64,000 bases of DNA. Origin: Bryum argenteum (Eukaryota > Streptophyta > Bryopsida > Bryales > Bryaceae). Both the position numbers and the translations under genes were made by a program. Within the stretch, counting starts at the first letter, position 1. Every line of letters begins with the position of its first letter. Positions 11,811-23,180 of this stretch are shown piece by piece. The stretch lies in the NCBI GenBank assembly GCA_037043015.1, contig CM073329.1, forward strand, positions 1,256,648-1,320,647, written 5' to 3'. The notes under the pieces were generated by a model. The model worked only from the letters and a program-made list of their open reading frames with translations. It did no database searches and was not told the DNA's origin.

Positions 11811-13424
11811 ATGGCGCAAATGATCTGCTTGCCAGTTGCAAGCTCCAGTCATGGCAGAGGTTTGCTTGGGTTGGATTCGAGGCGCTTGCGGCTCAAGTCT
11901 GACGTGAAGCCTATTGCATCGTGCGGCTTCCCTCGTTCAAATTCCACTTCTCGCCGTGGTCACATCCGGTGCGAGGGGCTCTCGGAGCCTGCCACGCTCA
12001 CCTCGACGTTGGAGAATGGCAGCAATGCTGTGGTGGTGGCGCACGAAGGAACTGGATTCGATCAGCGCCCTGTGCAGCTCGAGGAGGAGCATGCGTGGGT
12101 AGGCAATGGCACGCGAGCAGTCGTGGTGGAGAAAGACAAGTCGGCGCAAGTGTTGCAGTTGGCAGAGGATGCGTTGTCTTCTGAGCAGCTGAAGCAAGCG
12201 AACAACAGCAGCGGTGGCATGAAATGGAACATGCTGCTCAGCACGGAGGCTTTGGAGGATGCGCATCTGTTCCGCGCCTCCAGCGTCACGGACGCCCACG
12301 TCCTGCGCAGGAAGGGTCGACTGAAAGAGCAAGATGGGCTCATTGAATTTATAATTTCAATGCACGCCACGCACTCCCCTTTCCAAGTGATGGAGAAAGT
12401 GGAGCGCTGGGTGCGCGAGCACGCTGCGGATCCCAATCGCAGCACGCTCAACCGCCTCATTCCGCACTTGGGGCCGCGTTTTCACACGCCCTTACCCCTC
12501 GTCCGCGCGCTGCATGAGTACGACGAGTTCGCCTCGTTGTCGCGCCGGAAGTACGTCCCTCCCAATTTTGCGGAGGTTCGCCATGTACTCAACATCGCAC
12601 AGGTGCACGCCATAGCGGAAAAATTGTCCCTCGTCACCTTTGACGCAGACGGGACGATCTACGCAGACGGGCATCACATCCGCGGCGACAACAAGATGAT
12701 CGGCCACATCATCAAGCTGATGAAGGAAGGGATTCAAGTCGCTATCGTCACCGCCGCGGGCTACCCTGGAAACGCTGAGAAATTTGAGGGTAGACTGGCG
12801 GGTTTATTGGAAGCGTTTCAGGAGCTGGAGCTGCCTCCTCAAGTGACGAGGTTGTTTCATGTCATGGGGGGCGAATGCAATTACTTGCTTCGCGTGAGCC
12901 CCCAATATAAGCTCGAGTTTGTTCCAGACGAGCTTTGGAAATCTGCCGACATGCTCGCCTGGAGTGAGGACGAAGTGACGGGGCTCCTTGACAACGCGGA
13001 GCGCTCGCTGAAATCCGCCGCCGCGCGCCTGCGCGTCCCGATCGAGATCGTGCGGAAGCCGCGGGCCGTAGGTGCAGTGCCCAAGGACCCCACCATTTAT
13101 GAAGTGTTGGAGGAGATGGCGCTCACTGTGCAAGTGCAGCTTATGCAGTCTCCCTTGCCGTTCTGCGCTTTCAATGGGGGGAACGATGTGTTTGTGGACG
13201 TGGGGAACAAATCCGTCGGGCTGCGCGCTCTCACAAGCTACTTAGGGACTAAGTGCTGTGAGACGCTTCATGTTGGTGACCGCTTTACAATGAGCGGCAA
13301 CGACGCCGCCACAAGAAGCCAATGCTCCATTCTGTGGGTGGCCAATCCGGAAGAGACTGCCTTCTTCGCCCGTCTGTTGCTTCGCGACATACGTCTGGCG
13401 AAGATGCACAAATACATCGAGTGA
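11811..13424 (+). CDS. ISN1: IMP-specific 5'-nucleotidase, predicted plastid-targeted
   Basis: A single uninterrupted frame of 537 aa from the ATG at 11811; an upstream TTG in the same frame is not a plausible plant start. Family knowledge: ISN1 enzymes hydrolyse IMP to inosine and phosphate and belong to the HAD superfamily. Seen here: motif I FDADGTIYADG with Asp278 and Asp280, motif II-like AIVTAAGYPGNAEKF, and the C-terminal HVGDRFTMSGNDAATR with Asp490 and Asp498, all in family order. The first 60 residues are rich in Ser, Arg and Leu and end near RRGHIRCEG, a typical plastid transit-peptide pattern. No intron is present, and base composition is far more GC-rich than the flanks. ISN1 is best known from fungi and apicomplexans, so a plastid-type plant copy is notable. 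Enzyme identity is secure; location is inferred. Confidence 0.93.
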   Translation: MAQMICLPVASSSHGRGLLGLDSRRLRLKSDVKPIASCGFPRSNSTSRRGHIRCEGLSEPATLTSTLENGSNAVVVAHEGTGFDQRPVQLEEEHAWVGNGTRAVVVEKDKSAQVLQLAEDALSSEQLKQANNSSGGMKWNMLLSTEALEDAHLFRASSVTDAHVLRRKGRLKEQDGLIEFIISMHATHSPFQVMEKVERWVREHAADPNRSTLNRLIPHLGPRFHTPLPLVRALHEYDEFASLSRRKYVPPNFAEVRHVLNIAQVHAIAEKLSLVTFDADGTIYADGHHIRGDNKMIGHIIKLMKEGIQVAIVTAAGYPGNAEKFEGRLAGLLEAFQELELPPQVTRLFHVMGGECNYLLRVSPQYKLEFVPDELWKSADMLAWSEDEVTGLLDNAERSLKSAAARLRVPIEIVRKPRAVGAVPKDPTIYEVLEEMALTVQVQLMQSPLPFCAFNGGNDVFVDVGNKSVGLRALTSYLGTKCCETLHVGDRFTMSGNDAATRSQCSILWVANPEETAFFARLLLRDIRLAKMHKYIE

Positions 13425-13579
13425 GTGATGATGAAGGTCTCGATCGTAGTGCTTCCCGCCCCCGCCATCACGATCGATGCCGTACGCAAGCCTCGCTCGA
13501 TTATACACGATTGTACAGGAAATTTGGCATAGAGGAGCCAGCTAGGCGAGCGACTGATATGTGTTCGTCTTCTCGAGTA

Positions 13580-14065
13580 GTCGTTTCTTTTTTTCTTAGT
13601 GCGACCGATCATAGCGCCCCCCGTGCGTAAGCTCGGATGTCGGCCAGCGTAGAGAGAAACATTATCTTTTCGTTTTCTCTCTGCCATGATCGCATGGGAT
13701 CTCGGTGTATGTTTCGCAGTATGCAGTCGTGATCATAGACGCCCCCTGTTGAAGCAGATGTCGGCCAGCGCGGAGAGATATTTTCGACCTCTCAGCCATG
13801 ATCTGCATGTAGTTTCTTTTTCTTTCTTCTTTGTGCCCTTAGTTTGTCAGGGTCACAGGCGCCCCTCGTTAACTCGGATGTCGGCCAGCACGGAGAGATC
13901 AAATCGATCCCGCCCGCTACGATCCTGCTTAGAGTTTCTTTTTAAATATTTTTCTTTGTGACCAGCCGTCAATCAAGATCATAGAGCTCCTCACAAAGTG
14001 GAAGCCGGCCAATGCAGAGGGGAGCGAAACAGCATAATCGCCTCTTTGCTGCGATCAAGAGGACA
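13580..14065. repeat. Four diverged tandem units of about 122 bp, 3' of ISN1
   Basis: A unit containing 'gatcatag-cgcccc' then 'gatgtcggccagc-gagaga' then a T-rich run recurs at 13608, 13731, 13851 and 13977 (spacings 123, 120 and 126). Copies have diverged and the fourth is the weakest. A short frame at 13686-13961 shows matching amino-acid repeats (the word MSAS-ER recurs), but I attribute this to the DNA repeat. The array starts about 150 bp after the ISN1 stop, so it may overlap its 3' UTR. Confidence 0.85.
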
Positions 14066-15032
14066 TTATTATGAGTACGTGGTGCAAATTGCAGTCATGG
14101 TTTTCACTAGAGTTTAGAGGTTGTCTGCACACAGCATGAGGGACGGAGCTGTGCACCAGCCTGTACGAGAAGTACACTGTACCATGAGGTTTTCGAAGGT
14201 TCAGGGTATTGTACTCCTCAAGAATCGAAATCATATCAATGTACATATGCATCACTTTTGTAATCATGTCTCGTTCAGGTGCATCACCATGGCCGGATGT
14301 GTGTTGGTCACATACCAGTTCCATGTTTTAGCTTATTTTCAACATGTGTCAATCTTTGAAATGGGAAGGCCGATACACTTGGTGTTGCATAGTCTCGTGT
14401 GTATGTCCGATGGAAGTGTTTCGTGAGGTGTAGCTAGTGTCGACATGTTTCGTCTGTTGTTGCTTCTAGAGTATGGACATGCTTGGAATCCGGGGTGAAA
14501 CAGTTGAACTCCAACGTGGTGTGGATTTGTCAATCTGAACCGCAGCTCTGTGATTTGTTGGATAATCCACTGCTACTGTAGAAAGCAGGAACAGTGCCTG
14601 GAGGGCGGATTCTGTAACTATTGCTTTATGAAAGGGATGATACCTCATTGCATCGCTTTGGATGGCGAACACAACTCAAATTTCTACTTGGTTTGAAAAA
14701 CTTCACAGAAAAGTTTTGCTTCATTGCTTACGCTTTCAAACTTTTGGATGATCGAAACATCTAGATGGGTCCTATGATTGTTCATGAGCATTGAGTTATG
14801 TATGTATTGACTCTTTCCTTATGCAAAATATATGCACTATCTTGAGATGAAAGGGTGAGGAATTACTCAATCTTCCCACTCAGTTTGAATATATCAATGG
14901 CTTTTCATATTCAACATGAATCTGGTGTTCCGTCATTGTATCACAATAATTTCTTTCCAGAGAAATTGGACTTTTCAGTAGCTGTTATTCCACTGTGCTG
15001 AGAGGGAACTTACTGCAACAACCATGCATATA
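14066..15032. other. Intergenic DNA between the ISN1 repeats and the Tc1-like element
   Basis: No frame or RNA gene is recognised. The sequence becomes progressively AT-richer towards the transposon insertion. Confidence 0.5.
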
Positions 15033-16623
15033 CAGTGACCTTCAAAAGTGTCCCAATGTTTATAATTTGAAAGTTTGGTGAGTCACCACATAGTGATTGC
15101 ATGCTAGACTGACATGGCATCAATTTAGTTACATACTATCATTATTAAGGTAATCAAGGAGCAAGGCTTACCACTTGTCTCTACATGTATGTGCATGAAT
15201 TGAAGCTCTAGATATTTTCTCTTCATTGGGACAGTTTTGAAAGTACATATGAGTGAATCTTGTATGCATAGCAAGTGAAGTGTACATGCATTGTGAATTG
15301 CTTGGTTTGTGTTCTGTTGTGTGTATTTGTTCTTCTTGCGTCATATATTTGTTTCTTTCGTGTTTAGCTTCACAAGTGAAAATGGTGAGACCATTGTCCC
15401 AGGGGAAGCAACAAGGTATACTCTCTTTGCTTCAAAAAGGTTGTAGTGTGAGAGAGATAGCAAATTCTTTGCATGTTGGTAAATCAAGTGTACAGAGGCT
15501 CGTAAGAAGCATTTTCCGGATGCAAAGCTTTTAGTTGGAGGTAGACCACGCAAGTTGACAAGTGCAATGGAGCGGTCTTGTGTAACTAGTATAACAAGAG
15601 GGAAGGTGTCTCTTGCAAGAGAAGCTACTAAACATGTGCAAGAAGTTTTTGGAGTACAAGTCGGTGAAATTCTTGACGCCGTGGACTTTGTAGAACGGGT
15701 TTGCAATCGCATGTGAAAGAAAAGAAACCACATTTGTCACGTGATAATATTAGGGCTCGCTTAGAATTTGCCGAGAAAGTATCAAAGATTGGACTATTGA
15801 TGACTAGAGTCACGTGATATTCTTAGATGAGACTAAAATTAATGATTTTCTTGGATGGGAGAGTTTGGTGTTGGGTTCGTGATCCACGGGAACTTTTGAG
15901 CGGACCGTTATTCCGATATTAAGCATGGTGGTGGTTCGTGATGATATGGGGATGTATGTGTATACATGGACTGGCATGATGTGTAGAATTGAAGGTCGCC
16001 TCAATCGGCATGATTATCAAAAAATCTTGGAGGAGCATCTCCATGGTACAATTCAAAAATATAATTTAGATCCATCGAGTCATATTTCAACAGGATAATG
16101 CACCTATACATACCAAGTAATAGTATGAAACAATGGTTTTCTAGGCAACCTTTTGGTGTCTTATCTTGGCACCTTTCGGTCTCCAAATTTGAATCCTATA
16201 GAAAATCTATGGGCAATTTTGAAAAGGAGATTGAATCGATATGACACACCACCAAAAGGGATACTTGAATTATGGTCTCGTGTGGAAGAAACCTTCCCTT
16301 CTATCACTGTTGATGATTGCAAGAGACTTATAGAATCAATGCCCAGACGAATAGCAGCTGTATTAAAATCCAGAGGAAAATGGACAAAGTGGTGAGGAAT
16401 TTCCATGTTGGACATCCAAAAGTGTACCAATGTACAGAGTAGCTTTAGGTTTTTTTCCTTTCTCATTGAGCGCTTCAATTTTGTTGGAATTTTTGTAATC
16501 AATTAGTACATTGTATGTACTATTTCAATAAATTTACTACATTCCATTCCATCAGTTTCTCTTACCTACATTATTTTTTGAATGTAACATGTACAAACAT
16601 TGGGACAGTTTTGAAGGTCACTG
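15033..16623 (+). mobile_element. Tc1-like DNA transposon (1591 bp), TA target duplication
   Basis: The 5' end CAGTGACCTTCAAAAGTGTC and the 3' end, read inward, CAGTGACCTTCAAAACTGTC form terminal inverted repeats continuing through CCAATGTTT. TA flanks both sides (15031-15032 and 16624-16625). A second copy of the terminal word lies inside each end in opposite orientation: attgggacagttttgaaagt at 15225-15244 and atccaaaagtgtaccaatgt at 16413-16432. Each end is therefore itself a small palindrome. The interior is a broken Tc1-type transposase. Confidence 0.9.
15382..16395 (+). pseudogene. Tc1-like (DD34E-type) transposase, inactivated
   Basis: Coding remnants lie in order across several frames. 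An N-terminal helix-turn-helix (MVRPLSQGKQQGILSLLQKG, then SVREIANSLHVGKSSVQRL) spans 15382-15510. After a frameshift near 15510 a GGRPRKL basic hook follows. Next come LSRDNIRARLEFAEK (about 15738), the first catalytic Asp in FLDETKI (about 15822), the second in FQQDNAPIHT (about 16084), and the Glu in SPNLNPIENLWAILKR (16177-16224). A final intact frame runs to the stop at 16393-16395. In-frame stops around 15806, 15921 and 15973 and several frameshifts mean no functional protein. The spacing between the second Asp and the Glu fits Tc1 rather than plant mariner (Soymar-type), but I did not count it exactly. Confidence 0.88.
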
Positions 16624-16625
16624 TA

Positions 16626-17689
16626 TCTACTACTGTACAGTACAGTACATTAGAGGGGGTGCAGTTCCATTGATATTTCCTGTGAGGAGGTTGTTGCCAC
16701 AGATGCAGATCTTGGAAAATCGGTGCACAATCTATCACCCGACTGAAGAAGTGGGGAACGATGGCAGCTGCTGCTCCAGTGGAGCCGGATGATATCGCAT
16801 AGTTCTGATGCTTGTCCCACTATTTCACACGCAAGAACTAATAGATTCCACAGAGCATCTCGAGGATGCCACTCTCTGAAGTGTAACGCAAAGTGTTTTC
16901 TTTCCGCCATGGGTATGGTAGGCACCCTGAGTTCCCGAATTTTTATTCCGGCACATTGCTCAATTGCTGCCCGCATCTCTGTTGGAACTTCCAGCATATT
17001 ACATGATTGCTTGCTTCTTCAGTCGCCAGCACCAAGCAACGAGCAGCGTAAGTGGTGGGGACCCAGGCCTGCGGTCTGGCGACACAGTAAGTTCAGTAGT
17101 AAGTTCATGTTGTAAGATAGATTCGTCCGTTTTGGATATTTAGTGCAGTTTTACTCGTAAATATTTTCTCGTGGGCTCTACTGGAGCAGCTGCTGGATCT
17201 GCCATGGTCCAGGTGGAATTGCGATGAGCTGGCAGCTGGTTTAGCAATAGTTGGCAATCCACGAGGGCATGCAAGCAGTTGACGGTGCTTGTTTCAGGTT
17301 CTGTGCAACTCGTGTCTTTTGAAGATTCGCGTCTCGAATTCTTGTTGGGTGGGGAGGATTAGATTGGTTCTTCACCGGAGTCATGTTAGCTGCACAGTGA
17401 CCTGCTCTTTTTGCGGTCACAATTAGTGCACAATTTGTGATCGATCCTCTGTGATCGATTACATTGATTAAGTAGTGTAAGTGCTTCGATTAAAATTTGG
17501 ATACAAAATTTGAATCTCACGAGCATTTTATATTCGTCGCCTGAATTTGGTCCTCGTAATTCTGGTAGAAATTTACGTCTCGATTTTCATCGTGCACGAA
17601 GGGGATTCGGGCCTCGATAAGTTCATGGTGATTGTTTCGAGGTGCAGGATCTTCAATGAGAAACTGTATTTCCATGGAATCTCACGCAG
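16626..17689. other. Intergenic and upstream region of the MRS2-type gene
   Basis: A TACAG/CTGTA palindromic run sits directly after the transposon (16626-16650). The GC-richer stretch 16650-17340 may contain 5' UTR or distal promoter. Frames on both strands at 16650-17115 show no recognisable domain. Confidence 0.4.
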
Positions 17690-17716
17690 TTAGGGTTTAG
17701 GGTTTAGGGTTGAGGG
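17690..17716 (+). promoter_or_regulatory. Telomere-like repeat / telo-box in the 5' leader or promoter
   Basis: TTAGGG followed by two TTTAGGG units and one TTGAGGG lies 58-84 bp before the ATG of the Mg2+ channel gene. TTTAGGG is the plant telomere unit, and telo-boxes (AAACCCTAA) are established promoter elements of many plant housekeeping genes. Its position here fits a promoter-proximal or 5' UTR role; function is inferred. Confidence 0.6.
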
Positions 17717-17773
17717 TGGGTGGGGGTTGGCTATGTTCCGTCATTGCAAGGATTCATAGTGCGAGGAGCGAAG

Positions 17774-20700
17774 ATGGCGAGGATGCAGCTGCTGCAGCGA
17801 ATAGCCAGCACGCATATTCTAAGCCAATGTGCTGGGCCTCGGGCTTCGAGGGTGTTGAAATCTTCTACTGAGACTTTCTACAGGCCTGCAGTCAGTTGGT
17901 TGATCAAGTATTCTTCATGGAGCGCTGCAATTCCTCAACACTATCATAGTGTGGAAGTAGAACAGAATTGGATTAAGACATTGAGATACTTTAGCTTGAA
18001 GGTGCAGCATGAAGAAGACGAGGTGTCAGTGCCTAAGGACACAGCAATAGAAGACAAACATTCCTCAGCCAAGAAGGCGCTGGATGGTGGCGCAAGATTT
18101 AATGTTGTCCGAGTGAACGATGATGGCTCATGGCATCATCTCTCTCTCAAGACTTCTGAGCTTGTGCGTGCTCTTATCCTTCTTACCGTTCAGTCTTTGC
18201 GATTACTTTCTGTAGTTTGAGGTCAGCAATTTTATTGCTTTCGAGCTTGTTGCACGAGGACCCGAAGATTGTTCATTCTTGTATCTTTTAGGAGATTCAT
18301 CCGAGGGACGTAGACGTGTTAACAAGGTCGACGTCTTTTGTGCCGCAACGAGCCACGATATCTGTCCGGAGTGAGAAGGTACCACTATTCCAAGATATCT
18401 ATGTTCATATCGGCAAGTCTTCGAGATTCTGACTCATGTGTACCTTGTTTCTCAAGAAATCATCGTATAATCATGTCGTATTTGTCATTGCTACTACAGG
18501 TGATTGTGCGGATGGAGAATGTGAGAGCACTGGTTTGCAAGGACCATGCCTTACTCTTTGACGCTCGCCGTCCTCCGTACTTGTTTACAACCCTACTTCC
18601 TTTCTGCATCAACTCTTTGAGCAGGCGGATAGTAGATTCTCATTTAAAGTCTAGTTGTACTGTTGGGGTATAGGATATTTGTTGCCTTTTCTGCCCGTTC
18701 CTCCATGCACATTGCACTCACCGGACAATTTCCATAGACGGTTCGTCTTTTGTAATTTAGCTCATGAGTAGGTGATGTTCTATGCTAGGGCAAGGCTATA
18801 ACCAGTGGTTTGTGCACATTAGTTGAAACCGAAACTCTTCATGTTCTCTTTGATGGAGGTCATAACTGATTACCGTCATCGGTTGCAGAATCGGGAAAGT
18901 GAGTGTAGCAGTGGTGGACTTGTCAACCAAGCAAAGAGCAGTGAACGAAGTGATGGACAGGTGCATACTTTTTCGCACCATACCAAAAACGCGATGCTTT
19001 CTGTAGTGTTGCGTATCTTATCATGACAGCTTTTGAATAAGTACCTGCATTCTAGTATGATATGTCTCCGCTCAAATTCTGAAATTCGATGTTAAGGGTA
19101 AAATCCACTTGGATCTCTTAATAAGGATATTGATTTGTGATGTTTTCAGGGCTCGAGAGTTTTTTGCAATCTCTATGGCCGACCAAGTGAAGAATCCATC
19201 AGGGTACACTTATGAGATCATGCCATTTCATCTGAAAATGGTTGAGTGCTTGCTCGAGGAGACGAGCAGCTTTTTCAATCAGAAAGTTGAGAGGTGATAA
19301 ATCACTCAACGTTCTTCTATACGTTACATTACACAGGGCGCTCTTATGTGGTGCCGCGAGATTGGAAATTACAATACTAGTCTCTTGAAGCTTGAGCACA
19401 TCCGCTTATTTGGTTATTTGCAAAGGCTGAAGGTGCTGGTGGAGCGCGTGCTGGAAGAGCTTACGTCAGATGTTAATATGGGAGGGTGCGTGGTTCTGTC
19501 CCTTGATCCCACTACAAAACATTTCCTACTTAGATCTGCTGCCTTTGATATAACAAATTTGAAATAGCAAAGTTTGACGACGACATTGAATTTCTACTAA
19601 ATTGCAGACTGCAACGGTTGCTACCGTTGAAGAGGGCTCTCACCGAATTGGAGCATGATATTCGCGATGCCCATAATGCTATGGACCAGGTATGAATTAG
19701 ATCTTTATCAATCTTTTGGGTATTACTGAGTCTTGTACGTCACCGTCCAGCTGATAGAGATCTACTACTTGAGCTGCCACCACTTGGCAAAGTTACGGAA
19801 TGGCCTGCAAACTTCATTTACCCGTAGATCTCCATTGGCAACTTCATGATTTGAAAACTTCAGGTGCTGAACAGTGATGAGAATCTGCAAGCTCTTTGTC
19901 TTCAAGCGAGGACACCGTGGTTAGGCGCTTTGACGTCCTCTCGTAAAGAGTACACACTTGTCCTCAATCTCTCTAATTTGCAGTTGGTTTCGGATCAAGC
20001 ATTCACACTGGCTGGTGGGTCATATAATGTTATCTATTATGCTCTGTCGAAATTACGTTCATCTGATGAACTGTTCTTGACATTGTAGAGGGGAAGAGGG
20101 AGCAATCAACTTACGACAAGCAGCCTCTGATATGCTCCTGACATATCAACGAGAGGTATTTGCGTCAATATCCCGGAGAAGTCGAGAAAGGTCATGTTTC
20201 GTGTCCTAATTGTGGTACTAGATAACAACCTGAAGTTGTAATAGCACTTTCTGGTTGCAGTTTGACGATGCTGGTGGTGCCCTTGAGGAACTGCGGAAGG
20301 ACCTGTATGCAGCTCAAGAGGTACTTGTGAACGCATTAAGACTGGTAGTGTAAGTATTGGGTGCGCTCATTCAAAGTTGTACTGAGTAGGTCATGGGTGC
20401 AGATATGGGAATTGGGGTTAGACACGACTCGAAATCGCATCATTCGCACTGATCTTATGATGAGCATGGGCACCTTATCCGTAAGCCTGTATGCACTTAT
20501 TTCATTGTTGCTCTCTTACTGTTTGCTTGTTAAAGATATCAAAGCTCAAAGTCTCAGAGGGACTCTCTGGACTTATATTGGACCATGTATGCACATATAT
20601 TTCTATTTATTTCTTCAGAGACTATGTTAGGAGAATGCTCCGTGTGCAGAATTAGTCTAAGTAAGAGAATTCGCGCCATCCTCAGATGTAAGTGCTGTAG

Positions 20701-22021
20701 TTTGTGGTTAGGGACCATTGGTCTAGCCGAAAATATACCTCGTTCCTCTTGGCACTAGATGAATGTTGAATGTCTGCTTTGCACGCACCTATATTACTAA
20801 TTTCTGAGGGTCATGATATTCACAGAGCGGCAGTCGTTGGTGCGTTTTTTGGCATGAACCTTCAAAGGTTGGTACTTAGTATTAACTTGTTTATCGTTAC
20901 TCTGTCTATATAGAATTGCCATGGACCACAGTAATAATATCGTATTATCACTTTGCAGTGGATTTGAAGATCATCCTACCCTCTTTTATTGGGTATCAGG
21001 ATGTGCTACAGCCACATCTGTTATTTTTGCTGCTGTATTATTCAACTTCGTCCGCATTCGGCCCCGAATTGAGGACAAACGGCGTGCCGAGGTCAGTCGT
21101 CTAGTACAGTTCAAGACACTTACGAGTTGATTACGAGTTACTATTAGATCATGTTCACTACATCGTTAACGCTGCAATGTTTTGAGGCATCATGAAATTG
21201 CATTTGATTCAGTTGAGACAACGAGGCTTCTCCTTTTGCCATGTCATGCAGGATCTAGCAGGGTTGCAGAATCTCCTCCAACACTTAGATGACCTTGATG
21301 ATATTTTCCAAGTGGTCATAACAGAAGGTTGGATCTCAATCACTGTTGAGCGACTTTAGTATCTTAATAGCATGTGTATACTCTATGTGGTCTAGCTGCA
21401 CCGTTTAATCCGAGCAAGTTGTTGCTACTTTAGTGGCAGGGAAACCTGTCACACGGAAGGAGTTTTTGAGAATTGTGCGTCAGCATCCATTCGCTGAACA
21501 TATGACTCAGGTTTGAATTTCGACCTATATTATTTTTGAGTTTGTTCCGATTTTTTGAAATCATAGGAAGGGTATTTGCTTGAGGTTTATAGGATTTTCT
21601 ACTCACGATGTGTTTCATGTAGGAATGTGGTATGCAATTTAAGGGCTGGCTTATGTATAGATTGTTCTATGCCTGCTGTCACACAAACGAAAGATGGACT
21701 TGAGGTCCAATCGACACTAGTATAACCTCTACTTTGGTGTGGGCAACTATTGTCAGTTATTGTCAGTCAGTGCTATTTTTTTTACTCTGCAATATTAATA
21801 TCTATTGGTGCAGAGTGAATTGGACCTTATGTTTCGTCTGTTCGATGTGAACCGGAATCGTGTCTTGGAGGTTTGCCGTCAACATTCTTTTTGTTCATTT
21901 TCTGACACATATCTGATGCTGTTTAAGAAGTGTTAAGTTCTTGCTTTTTCCACAATATAGAATGTTGAAAATTCTTCTACTTTTGCAGCTTAAGGAGTTT
22001 CATATGCAACAAAGTCGGTAG
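17774..22021 (+). CDS. MRS2: MRS2/CorA-type Mg2+ channel with C-terminal EF-hand
   Basis: Seventeen exons join in phase to 529 aa: 17774-18163, 18292-18378, 18500-18576, 18889-18960, 19150-19293, 19426-19485, 19608-19689, 19864-19916, 20089-20155, 20261-20320, 20403-20488, 20826-20867, 20959-21091, 21252-21327, 21440-21510, 21814-21870, 21989-22021. The first 50 or so residues are Arg/Ser-rich like a mitochondrial presequence. MRS2 landmarks follow in order: EIHPRDV, VRALVCKDHALLFD, MPFHLKMVECLLEE, LLPLKRALTELE, LDTTRNRIIRTDL, then transmembrane 1 ending in the pore signature GMN (402-404) with SGFE after it, and transmembrane 2 (about 413-435). Family role: Mg2+ uptake as a homopentamer, here probably across the inner mitochondrial membrane. 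After transmembrane 2 come about 90 extra residues ending in an EF-hand loop DVNRNRVLELKE (511-522). Least certain are the first exon junction and the donor of exon 11. Confidence 0.9.
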
Positions 22022-23176
22022 ATGCTGAAGGCAAGGTGCAGCATCTGGAATCGGAAATGTGTTGGTGCTAAAACGACTTTCCGCATGCTTCACTTCAGCA
22101 TGTGCTTACAGTGCGAGCTGCCAATATCTGAGCTCTCATCTTTCAAGACTAATCTACAGAGTAATTCTACGGCGACGTATGTAGAAGCAACGTAAACAAT
22201 ATGAGCTATGTCGTGGGTATTCAATAGGTAGTTAAGGTACTTCACATTAGTGCACTTTCAGCAATATAACTATACAAGGTAGCAAATGGTGCATAACTTC
22301 ATTAACGCCCCATGCCTGAGCATCGCGGGGACGGTTTCTATTGGGAGATCAAGATTGGTATAGATGCAAGAGTCATTTGGGATGAGTTTGTGTGAATGTG
22401 CTCATGGTGCTAGCTTTGTGTGTAACCTACAAGAAAGGAAGTGCCACCATTCCTTTGTTGGGGTTGATTTTGCTTAGAACCCCATGTTCCTCTCATAAAA
22501 TCTACACTATTGTAGCTTGCTATACATGAGATTGTTGCACCTTCTCATGTCATCAATAAAAAAACAAAACTCTACTTGTTTCCAATCATTACATGTGATT
22601 TTTTGAAATGGATGGATGTCATATATTAATGGGATGGGTTTCACTTTTGTTGAATTTGAAATTTACATGGTTGATTGGATGAAGTGGGCAACCATTGTAA
22701 AGCAGTGCTTGGAGCATATGTATCTTAGGTTATTGACAACTCTATTAGTCTTTGGATTTCTTGACATGTTTACTTCAAAAATACTTCAAAACTACATGTC
22801 TAGGATGTGATGTTGCAAGAGGGTTAAAACAAAATCTTATTATTTTCCACAATAGAATATTTGAGTTAACTACAAAAAGATGACTCTTAGCATTTTTTTA
22901 AAAGTTTGACCGAAGAAATTCTAAGATGCATATATTCGGAAAGTTCAATGTGGATTTCTTTCTCCCCAATATGGTAAGCATACTTTGACTCAACATATTG
23001 GCATAATTTTCCACTAAAAAGCTTGCAATAATAAGGACTATGGTAAATAGCAATCTATTTGGGAATGAAAATTTCATTTGCAGAATAAAGTAAGCTTTTG
23101 AATTCAAATATTATATGCTGGATAGAATTATCCTGTTATCTTCTATCCATGGAAAAATATTCATTTGCAAATAAGT
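22022..23176. other. 3' flank of the MRS2-type gene and AT-rich intergenic DNA
   Basis: The first few hundred bases are probably 3' UTR; aataaa-like words occur near 22553-22562. Beyond that the DNA is AT-rich with no recognisable gene. Confidence 0.45.
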
Positions 23177-23180
23177 TTAA

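Noticed and set aside
11914..13687. Several frames of 80-139 codons overlapping ISN1 on both strands
   Set aside because: They are shadows of a GC-rich real gene with complete HAD motifs; none resembles a protein family.
16650..17115. Protein gene between the Tc1-like element and the Mg2+ channel gene
   Set aside because: Frames of about 110 codons exist on both strands but neither has family resemblance, splice-consistent extension or composition typical of the other genes.
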